From Sedimentitalea arenosa (GTDB taxonomy: Bacteria; Pseudomonadota; Alphaproteobacteria; Rhodobacterales; Rhodobacteraceae), in NCBI RefSeq assembly GCF_016428585.1, contig NZ_JAELVR010000003.1, positions 186,001 to 250,000 of the forward strand: a stretch of 64,000 nt of DNA, given 5' to 3'. Under the pieces are notes generated by a model. That model made no database searches and was not told the DNA's origin. It saw only the letters and a program-made list of their open reading frames with translations. This document shows positions 26,800 through 35,348 of the stretch, piece by piece (position 1 is the stretch's first letter; each line of letters starts with the position of its first letter). The translations under genes were made by a program, and so were the position numbers.

Positions 26800-28599
26800 A
26801 TGACACCGCTCTCGCATATCCGCAATTTCTCCATCGTCGCCCATATCGACCACGGGAAATCCACGCTCGCCGATCGCCTCATCCAGGAGACGAACACCGT
26901 CTCGCTGCGCGAGATGAAGGAGCAAATGCTCGACAGCATGGATATCGAACGCGAACGCGGCATCACCATCAAGGCGCAGACCGTCCGGATCAACTATACC
27001 GCCGACAACGGCGAGGACTACGTGCTGAACCTGATCGACACGCCCGGTCACGTGGACTTTGCCTACGAGGTTTCCCGCTCGATGCGCGCGGTCGAAGGGT
27101 CGCTGCTGGTGGTCGATTCCACCCAAGGGGTCGAGGCACAGACGCTGGCCAATGTCTACCAGGCCATCGACGCCGACCACGAGATCGTTCCGGTGCTGAA
27201 CAAGATCGACCTGCCCGCCACCGATTGCGACCGCGTGGCCGAGCAGATCGAGGACGTGATCGGCATCGACGCCTCCGGCGCCATCCGGGTCAGCGCCAAG
27301 ACCGGCGTCGGCATCCACGAGACGCTGGAAGCCATCGTTCACCACCTGCCCGCGCCCAAGGGTGACCGCGACGCGCCGCTCAAGGCGATGCTGGTCGACA
27401 GCTGGTATGACAGCTATCTGGGCGTCATCGTTCTGGTGCGCATCATGGACGGCGTGCTGAAGAAGGGCGACCGGGTTCGCATGATGCAGAACGGCAGCGT
27501 GCACCATGTCGACCGCATCGGCGTCTTCCGCCCGGCGATGACCACGGTCGACGAACTCGGCCCCGGCGAGATCGGCTTTCTCACCGCGTCGATCAAGCAG
27601 GTCCGCGATACCCGGGTCGGCGACACGATCACGCATGAGAAGAACGGCTGCGCCAAGGCGCTTCCGGGCTTCAAGCCCGCCCAGCCAGTGGTGTTCTGCG
27701 GTCTCTTCCCGGTCGATTCCGCCGAATTCGAAGACCTGCGCGACGCGATCGAGAAACTGGCCCTGAACGACGCCTCCTTCAGTTTCGAGATGGAAACCTC
27801 CGCGGCGCTGGGCTTCGGCTTTCGCTGCGGCTTTCTCGGCCTGCTGCATCTGGAGGTCGTGCGCGACCGGATCGAGCGTGAATACGATATCGATCTCATC
27901 ACCACCGCGCCCAGCGTGGTCTATCACGTCTACATGCGCGACGGCGAGATGACCGAGCTGCACAACCCCGCCGACATGCCCGACCTGACCCATGTCGATC
28001 ACCTCGAAGAACCCCGGATCAAGGCCACGATCCTCGTGCCCGACGACTACCTTGGCGATGTTCTGAAGCTTTGCCAGGACCGCCGCGGCATCCAGCTCGA
28101 CCTGACCTATGCCGGCAGCCGCGCCATGGTGGTCTATGACCTGCCGCTGAACGAAGTGGTGTTCGATTTCTACGACCGGCTGAAATCGGTCACCAAGGGC
28201 TATGCGAGCTTTGACTACCAGCTGACCGAATACCGCCAGGACAACCTGGTGAAGATGTCGATCCTGGTGAATGACGAACCGGTCGATGCGCTGTCGATGA
28301 TGGTGCACCGCGACCGCGCCGAGGCCCGCGGGCGCGCCATGGTCGAAAAGCTCAAGGATCTGATCCCGCGCCACATGTTCAAGATCCCGATCCAGGCCGC
28401 GATCGGAGGCAAGGTCATCGCCCGCGAGACCCTCTCGGCCATGCGCAAGGACGTGACCGCCAAATGCTACGGCGGCGACGCCACCCGCAAGAAAAAGCTT
28501 CTGGAGAAGCAGAAGAAGGGCAAGAAGCGGATGCGCCAGTTCGGCAAGGTGGACATCCCGCAGGAAGCGTTTATTTCCGCCCTTAAAATGGACAGCTGA
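26800..28599 (+). CDS. lepA: Elongation factor 4 (LepA) GTPase
   Basis: Ribosome-associated translational GTPase EF4, involved in 30S subunit maturation and translation under stress. 599 aa, the standard length. G1 AHIDHGKST at about 14-22, G3 DTPGHVDF at about 80-87, G4 NKID at about 135; C-terminal LepA-specific domain ends [17 protein letters not shown]. The start [19 protein letters not shown] is the family N-terminus and coincides with the predicted transcription start. A hairpin straddles its stop codon. Divergent from the RTX gene. Confidence 0.98.
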   Translation: MTPLSHIRNFSIVAHIDHGKSTLADRLIQETNTVSLREMKEQMLDSMDIERERGITIKAQTVRINYTADNGEDYVLNLIDTPGHVDFAYEVSRSMRAVEGSLLVVDSTQGVEAQTLANVYQAIDADHEIVPVLNKIDLPATDCDRVAEQIEDVIGIDASGAIRVSAKTGVGIHETLEAIVHHLPAPKGDRDAPLKAMLVDSWYDSYLGVIVLVRIMDGVLKKGDRVRMMQNGSVHHVDRIGVFRPAMTTVDELGPGEIGFLTASIKQVRDTRVGDTITHEKNGCAKALPGFKPAQPVVFCGLFPVDSAEFEDLRDAIEKLALNDASFSFEMETSAALGFGFRCGFLGLLHLEVVRDRIEREYDIDLITTAPSVVYHVYMRDGEMTELHNPADMPDLTHVDHLEEPRIKATILVPDDYLGDVLKLCQDRRGIQLDLTYAGSRAMVVYDLPLNEVVFDFYDRLKSVTKGYASFDYQLTEYRQDNLVKMSILVNDEPVDALSMMVHRDRAEARGRAMVEKLKDLIPRHMFKIPIQAAIGGKVIARETLSAMRKDVTAKCYGGDATRKKKLLEKQKKGKKRMRQFGKVDIPQEAFISALKMDS

Positions 28600-28610
28600 G
28601 CCTGTCCATT
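28587..28610. terminator. Hairpin straddling the lepA stop codon
   Basis: AATGGACAG (28587-28595) and CTGTCCATT (28602-28610) form a perfect 9-bp stem with the TGA in the loop. On the reverse strand the stem is followed by TTTTAAGGG, so it looks at least as much like a terminator for leftward transcription out of the gene-free 28.6-29.2 kb region as a lepA terminator. Confidence 0.5.
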
Positions 28611-29174
28611 CTAGGAGCGCTTGCGGGTAGACGTTTGGCAAAGCCGAATGTTTCCGGCACCCGGTGCAGTTAAAGCGCTTGAAAAGGCCGGTGGGCGAAA
28701 GCGGTTGGCGCGGCCGACTGCGGGCCCACATTGGTCAGGAGGAGCGGCCCCGCCCGCGACCCACGCCACGCGCACGCCACTTAATCGCCGAAATCTCCAG
28801 CCCCACTGCCCGGCGGGCACCGTCGGGCCGCGACCGACCTCTCCCCGGGGGATCGCTGGCGCAGCCGCTCCTGGATAGAACGGCATCTGGACTTTGCATA
28901 AGGTCGGGAGCAGGGGAGGAGCGAAGCGACCTCGCGTTCGGTCGCGGACGTTCCACCCTCGGGTTTGTGTCTCGCGCCTGGTGGAGACTTGTCTCTTGCT
29001 GAGGGAGCGCGCTTTGGGGCCGTCGCGTGTATCGACGTTGACCGACTGACATGGAGGCGACAGCCAAATGCCCGATTTCCGATCGTGCCGGAACTGATCC
29101 AAGCGCCAGTGCCGCTTTGCCGGAAACCGCCCACTGCACATCTTCCGGGACAGGCGTTGCATGCTCGGTTTCGG
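28611..29174. other. Gene-free stretch, about 560 bp
   Basis: No convincing coding sequence on either strand: the open frames present lack ribosome sites, start context or recognisable family motifs and are rich in Arg/Pro as expected of GC-rich noncoding frames. No tRNA, IS or tandem repeat was found. It is flanked by the lepA-stop hairpin and by a 12-bp hairpin after the DUF1344 gene. Could contain a small RNA or a decayed gene; nothing in the sequence decides. Confidence 0.5.
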
Positions 29175-29201
29175 GGCGGTGCTTCGATCCGAAGCACCGC
29201 C
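29175..29201 (-). terminator. Terminator hairpin of the DUF1344 gene
   Basis: GGCGGTGCTTCG and CGAAGCACCGCC form a perfect 12-bp stem with a 3-nt loop, beginning 6 nt after the stop codon on the reverse strand. The following bases lack a run of T, so it may act with Rho or as a 3' stabiliser. Confidence 0.65.
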
Positions 29202-29207
29202 GGAATG

Positions 29208-29456
29208 TCACTCCGCGCGCGTCACGGAGTCGATCTTGGTCAGGCCTTCCTCTCCGGCGGTTTCATAGACCAGCGTGATCTTGTCGCCCGCGGCGAGGTC
29301 TTCGGGAACGGCGACATCGGCGGCCAGTTCCCAGACGGTCTTGTCATTCAGAACGATCACCCCGTCCACCCGGTCAAAGGCGAGGATGGTTCCGGTTGTT
29401 TCATCGGCAAAGGCGGGGGCTGCGGCCAGAAGGGCTGCAGCGAGCAGAATGCGCAT
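29208..29456 (-). CDS. DUF1344-type small periplasmic protein
   Basis: 82 aa: signal peptide MRILLAAALLAAAPAFA then about 65 residues (ETTGTILAFDRVDGVIVLNDKTVW pattern split here as family core) resembling DUF1344, a small OB-like fold of unknown role. The second Met (29454-29456) is preferred: the AGGA ribosome site is 7 nt from it but only 1 nt from the first Met at 29462. A hairpin terminator follows immediately. Function unknown. Confidence 0.8.
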   Translation of the reverse strand: MRILLAAALLAAAPAFADETTGTILAFDRVDGVIVLNDKTVWELAADVAVPEDLAAGDKITLVYETAGEEGLTKIDSVTRAE

Positions 29457-29462
29457 CGGCAT

Positions 29463-29783
29463 GTCCTGTGAGCGAGGCGGTTGCCCTGGGGCGGTCTCCT
29501 TGCGGCCTCCGGGCGGAGCCTCGCGCCCGGATGGCGGGGATATGGGGCCACGCCGCGAGTCGCGCAAGGAAAATCTGCGCCGCGTCCGTTCATCGTGCCG
29601 GGACGCGCAATCCAACCGCCCGGGCCGACCCGACGGTTTGTCTGGAGGATGGTCGCGGGGGCCCTCGCAACCGGTCGGCGATCTGGTCGAACCGCGTTGT
29701 GCAAGACCGGAGATCGGGTACTGGGGTCCTGTCCAAATACAGGTTGAAACGGCGCCACCGGAGCGAGCGCCGCGCCGCTGGGG
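29463..29783. other. Intergenic stretch without recognisable genes
   Basis: 321 bp between two leftward small-envelope genes. Open frames on both strands have no family resemblance or ribosome site. The promoter of the DUF1344 gene must lie here, but no hexamer pair stands out. Nothing else seen. Confidence 0.5.
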
Positions 29784-29921
29784 TTACAGCTTTTTCTGGA
29801 CGTCTTCCGCCGTGTCGGTGATCGTGTCACCGGCCTTCTGGATGTCGCGGCCAGCGCCTTTGGCGGTTTCACAGGCGGTCAGCGCGACCAGCGCCAGCCC
29901 GATCAGAATGGGTCGTATCAT
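29784..29921 (-). CDS. Entericidin-like small lipoprotein
   Basis: 45 aa: MIRPILIGLALVALTAC gives a lipobox (LTAC, Cys17), then ETAKGAGRDIQKAGDTITD, the entericidin A/B pattern of small stress-linked lipoproteins. GGAG ribosome site 7 nt before the ATG. Lipid-anchored in the periplasm; in E. coli the pair forms an antidote/toxin for stationary-phase lysis, but in alphaproteobacteria the single copy has no proven role. Confidence 0.88.
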   Translation of the reverse strand: MIRPILIGLALVALTACETAKGAGRDIQKAGDTITDTAEDVQKKL

Positions 29922-30084
29922 GTGGGTCTCCTTGCCTTTTTGCGTATCAGTATGAACTCCGTTCCCGCGGTTTTGACAAGGCCCTTGCAACGTGTTTGCG
30001 CGGACATGAATCTCACATTCTCATTTTTCTATGCAACTGCCCGCCCCGCCGCTATCGTCGCCTCACCAACAAAGGGAGAGAAAA

Positions 30085-30519
30085 ATGAAACACATGCTCG
30101 CCGCTGCCGCCATCGCCACGAGTCTCGCCGGCTCTGCCTGGGCCGAGGGCGAAACCCATCACGTCGCGATCCACGTCAACCAGGACGATCCATGGGTCAT
30201 GACCATGGCGCTGAACAATGCGCAGAACCTGGCGAACTACTATGAATCCCAGGGCGATAGCGTGGTGATCGAGATGGTGACCTATGGCCCTGGCCTGACC
30301 ATGCTGATCCCGGGCAAGAGTCCGGTCGAGGACCGCATCTCCAGCATGAGCCTGGAGATGGAAAACCTCAGCTTCGCTGCCTGTGGCAACACTCACCGGG
30401 CCATGTCGGCCAAGGCGGGTCACGAGATCGAGCTGATGGACGAGGCGCGGATCGTGCCCTCGGGCGTGGTGCGTCTGGTCGAGTTGCAGGAACAGGGCTA
30501 CGCCTACGTGCGCCCCTGA
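30085..30519 (+). CDS. Exported DsrE-family protein
   Basis: 144 aa: signal peptide about 1-20 (MKHMLAAAAIATSLAGSAWA) followed by a DsrE/DsrF-like domain with the conserved cysteine C100 in FAACGNTHRAM. DsrE-like proteins carry sulfur on this Cys; the exported kind may bind sulfur compounds in the periplasm. AGGGAG ribosome site at 30073-30078. A rhodanese gene lies 385 nt downstream on the same strand, so a sulfur-handling connection is possible. Confidence 0.85.
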   Translation: MKHMLAAAAIATSLAGSAWAEGETHHVAIHVNQDDPWVMTMALNNAQNLANYYESQGDSVVIEMVTYGPGLTMLIPGKSPVEDRISSMSLEMENLSFAACGNTHRAMSAKAGHEIELMDEARIVPSGVVRLVELQEQGYAYVRP

Positions 30520-30529
30520 GCGCGGCCTG

Positions 30530-30745
30530 TCACCTGTCGGCGGGAATGGCCGGGCCGGTCTGCAGGTCCGGCCCCCGCCAAGGTCCCCGACGCACCGTCA
30601 GAATCGCCGCGAGGAAGAGCAGGAACCCGGCCCAGCAGCCGGCGCCATACCACAGCAGAACCGCCCAGATCCCTGCTCCCATGGCCGCACCGACGCCGGC
30701 GAACGCGACACCGGAAAACAGCGCGAGGACGAGAAATGCGATCAT
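30530..30745 (-). CDS. Small membrane protein, two helices
   Basis: 71 aa, two predicted membrane helices (MIAFLVLALFSGVAFAG and an AVLLWYGAGCWAGFLLFLAA segment) and a basic C-terminal tail. The ATG at 30743-30745 is preferred because an AAAGGA site lies 9 nt upstream; a TTG 18 nt upstream of it lacks one. Convergent with the DsrE gene (10-nt gap). No family recognised. Confidence 0.6.
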   Translation of the reverse strand: MIAFLVLALFSGVAFAGVGAAMGAGIWAVLLWYGAGCWAGFLLFLAAILTVRRGPWRGPDLQTGPAIPADR

Positions 30746-30903
30746 TCCGAACGGTCCTTTCAAGGCGAACAGGGCCCGTTCAGGCTAGGACGGCGAAGAT
30801 GAACGACCGGTTAACGGAGACGCGAAAAAAGCGGCTTGCTCAGGTGCTATTCATCGGCGCGGGCACATGTTAGCGTTTTGAAATCTGCAAACGGGGAGAC
30901 ACC

Positions 30904-31296
30904 ATGCCGGTTACGGTCAAGGAGATGATGGAGGCGGCCAACGCCGCCGTCGAACGCATAGATGGCGCGCGCGCCCAGGAGCTGGTCGCGGACGGGGCGC
31001 TGCTGCTGGACGTGCGCGACGCGCCGGAGCTGGAACGGGCCGGGCGTGCCACGGGCTCGCACCATATCCCACGCGGAATGCTCGAGTTCCGGGCCGACCC
31101 GGAAACCCAATTTCATGATCCCGAGCTGCAGTTCGACCGTCCGGTCGTGCTGCATTGCGCCTCGGGCGGGCGGGCGGCGCTGGCCGGAAAACTGTTGAAA
31201 GACATGGGTTACAAGAGCGTCTTCAATGTCGGTGGCCTGTCGGATTGGCAGTCTTCCGGCGGCCCCGTCGAACAGCCCATCGACCCGGGCATGTAG
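30904..31296 (+). CDS. Single-domain rhodanese
   Basis: 130 aa: a rhodanese-like sulfurtransferase with active-site loop C85-ASGGR90 and the family motifs LLLDVRDAPEL (about 33-43) and NVGGLSDWQ near the end. No signal peptide, so cytoplasmic. Likely transfers sulfane sulfur to thiols or proteins. A GGGGAG site precedes the ATG. Flanked by the DsrE protein and the FNR-controlled small membrane protein. Confidence 0.93.
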   Translation: MPVTVKEMMEAANAAVERIDGARAQELVADGALLLDVRDAPELERAGRATGSHHIPRGMLEFRADPETQFHDPELQFDRPVVLHCASGGRAALAGKLLKDMGYKSVFNVGGLSDWQSSGGPVEQPIDPGM

Positions 31297-31313
31297 CGCC
31301 GCGCGCGGCCGGA

Positions 31314-31355
31314 TTGATTCGGATCAAGGTTGCGACATTCTGAAACCGATATGTT
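31314..31355 (+). promoter_or_regulatory. Class II FNR promoter of the 64-aa membrane protein
   Basis: Perfect FNR box TTGAT-TCGG-ATCAA (31314-31327) with -10 element TATGTT (31350-31355). Predicted start 31362 puts the box centre at exactly -41.5, the class II activator position. The leader is 27 nt with an AGGAG ribosome site. Confidence 0.75.
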
Positions 31356-31388
31356 TCGACCTGTCCGGAATCCTTGCAGGAGAATGCC

Positions 31389-31583
31389 ATGATCCGCCTC
31401 GCGTCGATTTTATATTCGATCATCGCCACGTCGCTGGCGGGCACGTTCATCATCGTCGCCCTGACGGCGGGGTATGATACGCTGGTGCCGATCCTGATCG
31501 CCGCCGCCGCAGGCGCGTTGCTGGGCCTGCCGGTGGCCTACCTTGTGGCGCGCAAGCTCTATGACGGGCAGGTCAGGCCCTGA
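31389..31583 (+). CDS. FNR-controlled small membrane protein (64 aa)
   Basis: Two membrane helices (MIRLASILYSIIATSLAG... and ILIAAAAGALLGLPVAYLVA) and a short charged tail. AGGAG ribosome site 6 nt before the ATG at 31389. From memory, short proteins like this in Rhodobacteraceae are sometimes mislabelled 'CTP synthetase'; nothing in the sequence supports that enzyme. The perfect class II FNR promoter upstream implies induction at low oxygen. Its last 11 bases overlap the convergent hydrolase gene. Function unknown. Confidence 0.8.
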   Translation: MIRLASILYSIIATSLAGTFIIVALTAGYDTLVPILIAAAAGALLGLPVAYLVARKLYDGQVRP

Positions 31584-32331
31584 GGAACGTCCTGAGCGCG
31601 GCTTCGAACTCGCGCGGCTTCTCGGCGTGGAGCCAATGGCCCGCGCCCGGCAGCTTGGCAAAGCGGGCCTGGGGAAATAGGGCGCGGATGCGTGCCCGGT
31701 GTTCCTGCTTCACATAGTCGGACTCGGCTCCCGCAAGAAACAGCGCCGGCCCATCCCAGTGGGCATCGATGTCCGGGAAGGACATGATCCTCGGCATCTC
31801 CTCGGCCAGGACGTCGAGATTCAGCTTCCAGGCGCGGCCGGGCACATCCAGGGACTGGGTGAAGAAGCTCTGCAGCGCGGGGTCGATCCCCTGCGCGGCG
31901 AGCTGCTTTTCGGCGTCCGAACGGCGCGTGACGGTGTCGAGGTGGACGGATTTCATCGCGGTGATGAAGTGCAGTTGCGAATGCGTGTAGTCGACCGGCG
32001 CGATATCGGCCACGACCAGCCGGCGCAGCGCCTCCGGGTGGCGCAGCGCCAGCATCATCGCCGCCTTGCCCCCCATCGAATGGCCGACAACGTCCACCGG
32101 CCCACCGATATCGGAAATCACCTCGGCAAGGTCGTCGGCCATCTCGGGATAGTCGTGCCGCGGCGACCATGGGCTGTCGCCGTGATTTCGCATGTCCACG
32201 GCGACGACCCGCCGGCTGTCGGAGATGCGGCGGGCGATGACGCCCCAGTTGCGGGCCGAGCCGTAGAGGCCGTGCGCGATCAGCAGCGTCGGCAAGTCGG
32301 TCGGGGTTCCGTGGGTGATCTTGTTCAGCAT
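31573..32331 (-). CDS. Alpha/beta-fold hydrolase (YbfF-like esterase)
   Basis: 252 aa: LLIAHGLYGSARNW oxyanion region, nucleophile elbow GHSMGG (Ser about 95), and a catalytic His in GAGHWLHAEKP near the C-terminus. Resembles E. coli YbfF and abhydrolase-1 esterases; substrate unknown. The start at 32331 (MLNKITHGTP) matches family N-termini; an upstream ATG at 32373 is possible but would add a non-conserved 14-residue extension. Overlaps the convergent small membrane gene by 11 bp. Confidence 0.9.
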   Translation of the reverse strand: MLNKITHGTPTDLPTLLIAHGLYGSARNWGVIARRISDSRRVVAVDMRNHGDSPWSPRHDYPEMADDLAEVISDIGGPVDVVGHSMGGKAAMMLALRHPEALRRLVVADIAPVDYTHSQLHFITAMKSVHLDTVTRRSDAEKQLAAQGIDPALQSFFTQSLDVPGRAWKLNLDVLAEEMPRIMSFPDIDAHWDGPALFLAGAESDYVKQEHRARIRALFPQARFAKLPGAGHWLHAEKPREFEAALRTFLRA

Positions 32332-32420
32332 GCAGATGTCATAACTTCCATGCGGAGCCGCGACCAGACCCATTGAGCCCGCCCGCCCGGGACGCTAAGT
32401 CTCGACCAAGGAGACCCGCC

Positions 32421-32795
32421 GTGACCGAAACCGATGCCATCCGGACCGAGATCCGCCAGACACTGGACCTGCTGCGCACCAAGCTGGGCGTGCGCGGCAC
32501 GTCCGCCGAACGGGCGCTGTCGCGCAGCAAGCGCCTGCTGCCGTCCTGGGCCAAGGGTGCGCTGGCGGAGCTTGCCCGGGCCGAGCAGGTGCTGGATCAT
32601 CCCAGGCTGAGCCTGACGCTCGACCGGGCCGCGCTGTCGCGCTCGGCAGGTGAGTTGCGTGCGCATTTGAAGACCATCGACGTGGCCGACAGGCGCAAGG
32701 GATGGTGGCTGGGGATGCTGGGCGGCCTGTCCTTCAACCTGATCGCCTTCACGGCGCTCTTGATCGGGGTGCTGGTCTGGCGCGGATTTCTCTGA
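32421..32795 (+). CDS. Membrane-anchored helical protein (124 aa)
   Basis: GTG start with a consensus AAGGAGA site 7 nt upstream (32408-32414). About 90 residues of charged, helix-forming sequence (EIRQTLDLLRTKLGVRG and HLKTIDVADRRKG) followed by one C-terminal membrane helix (GMLGGLSFNLIAFTALLIGVLVW split over 100-122). Looks like a tail-anchored cytoplasmic protein; no family recognised. Divergent from the hydrolase gene (89 bp). Confidence 0.75.
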   Translation: MTETDAIRTEIRQTLDLLRTKLGVRGTSAERALSRSKRLLPSWAKGALAELARAEQVLDHPRLSLTLDRAALSRSAGELRAHLKTIDVADRRKGWWLGMLGGLSFNLIAFTALLIGVLVWRGFL

Positions 32796-32847
32796 CGCGA
32801 CCCACGTTTTTCAGGCCCGGCGTTGTGTGCGCCGGGCCGTTTCGTGA

Positions 32848-34152
<1,305 letters not shown>

Positions 34153-34189
34153 TCGGCACTCCTGTCGCAGGGCAAGGGGGTCTGGCGGA

Positions 34190-34203
34190 TTTCCTATCGG
34201 AAA
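34190..34203. promoter_or_regulatory. Palindrome in the glyA-nadK divergent region
   Basis: TTTCC-TATC-GGAAA, a perfect 5-bp inverted repeat with 4-bp spacer, 38-51 nt upstream of glyA on the reverse strand. Position suits an operator at the glyA promoter; regulator unknown and the short arms could arise by chance. Confidence 0.3.
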
Positions 34204-34323
34204 CCGGACCATGCGAAAAGCCGATAAAGCGACCCAACGGGCGCGCCGGCCGGCATGACTGGTCAACTGGGGAAAGGTGTGGTTGTTTCGGAACCGGATG
34301 CGCAATACCGGAAACCCGATCTC

Positions 34324-35085
34324 ATGACATTACGAATTGCGTTCATGGCCAGCGAGGCCCCGGTGGCGCAAACGGCGCGCGCGGCCTTGATCGGGCGCTA
34401 CGGGAATGTCGCGCCGCGCGATGCGGATGTGATCGTCGCGCTGGGGGGCGACGGATACATGCTGCGCACGATGCATGCGACGCAGGCGCTGTCGGTGCCG
34501 GTCTATGGCATGAATCGCGGCACCATCGGATTCCTGATGAACGACTACAGCGAAACCGACCTGATCGAGCGGCTGGGCGCGGCCGAGGCCGAGGTCATCA
34601 ACCCGCTGTCGATGCGGGCGATGGACCAGGCCGGGGAGGAGCACCACGCGCTGGCGATCAACGAGGTGTCGCTGCTGCGTGCGGGTCCACAGGCCGCCAA
34701 GCTCAAGATCACCGTTGATGGCCGGGTCCGGCTGTCCGAACTGGTCTGCGACGGGGCGCTGCTGGCGACCCCGGCGGGTTCGACCGCCTACAATTATTCC
34801 GCCCATGGCCCGATATTGCCGATCGGTGCGGATGTCCTTGCGTTGACGGCGATCGCCGCCTTTCGGCCCCGGCGGTGGCGCGGGGCGCTTCTGCCCAAGA
34901 CCGCGCGGGTGCGGTTCGACGTGCTCGAGGCGGACAAGCGCCCGGTGATGGCGGATGCCGACTCGATCTCGATCCGCGACATCGACTGGGTCGAGATCCG
35001 CTCCGAGCCGGCGATTTCGCACCGGATTCTCTTCGATCCGGGCCACGGGCTCGAAGAGCGGCTGATTTCCGAACAATTCACCTGA
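34324..35085 (+). CDS. nadK: NAD kinase
   Basis: Phosphorylates NAD to NADP. 253 aa; GGDG motif in [16 protein letters not shown] at about 38-53, NE in [11 protein letters not shown], and the [16 protein letters not shown] block at about 141-156. [13 protein letters not shown] is the alphaproteobacterial N-terminus. No clear Shine-Dalgarno sequence precedes the ATG. An upstream in-frame start would add 22 non-conserved residues. Confidence 0.96.
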   Translation: MTLRIAFMASEAPVAQTARAALIGRYGNVAPRDADVIVALGGDGYMLRTMHATQALSVPVYGMNRGTIGFLMNDYSETDLIERLGAAEAEVINPLSMRAMDQAGEEHHALAINEVSLLRAGPQAAKLKITVDGRVRLSELVCDGALLATPAGSTAYNYSAHGPILPIGADVLALTAIAAFRPRRWRGALLPKTARVRFDVLEADKRPVMADADSISIRDIDWVEIRSEPAISHRILFDPGHGLEERLISEQFT

Positions 35086-35202
35086 TTTTCGCGGACTGTT
35101 CGCGCTCTGAACCGGCTTTTTGGGAAAAAAGTCCGCTGATCTGCACCTTTCTTTCATCTTGTGTGAACAAGCTTACAGAGAAGGGGGTGCCGACGTGGCA
35201 TG

Positions 35203-35322
35203 TTGACCTCATTGAAGGCAAGCCATTTGAGCCTCGAAGATCGAAACATTCAGAGTTGTGTAAAGAGTGATTTGGTACGGAAGTCGGGCGCAGGGGAAAC
35301 CCTGCGTCCGCGCTTCTTTTTT
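35203..35322 (+). ncRNA. Candidate small RNA ending in an intrinsic terminator
   Basis: Between nadK (stop 35085) and the convergent synthetase gene lies a strong terminator: GGGCGCAGGG (35286-35295), GAAA tetraloop, CCCTGCGTCC (35300-35309) with one G-U pair, then GCGCTTC and six T (35317-35322). It is 200 nt beyond nadK, and the intervening sequence is locally AT-richer with a TTGACC hexamer at 35203-35208. Either a distal nadK terminator or the end of a roughly 90-100-nt sRNA; the 5' end is a guess. Confidence 0.3.
35286..35322 (+). terminator. Intrinsic terminator with GNRA loop
   Basis: 10-bp stem 35286-35295/35300-35309 capped by GAAA and followed by a T-rich tract (35314-35322). Terminates nadK or a small RNA; it also separates the convergent acyl-CoA synthetase gene, whose stop is at 35349. 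Confidence 0.85.
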
Positions 35323-35348
35323 CCGGGAGGCTCAACCACCCGGCCGGG

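Noticed and set aside
28611-29162. Several overlapping frames in the lepA-DUF1344 gap
   Set aside because: No ribosome site, no family resemblance; composition of noncoding GC-rich DNA.
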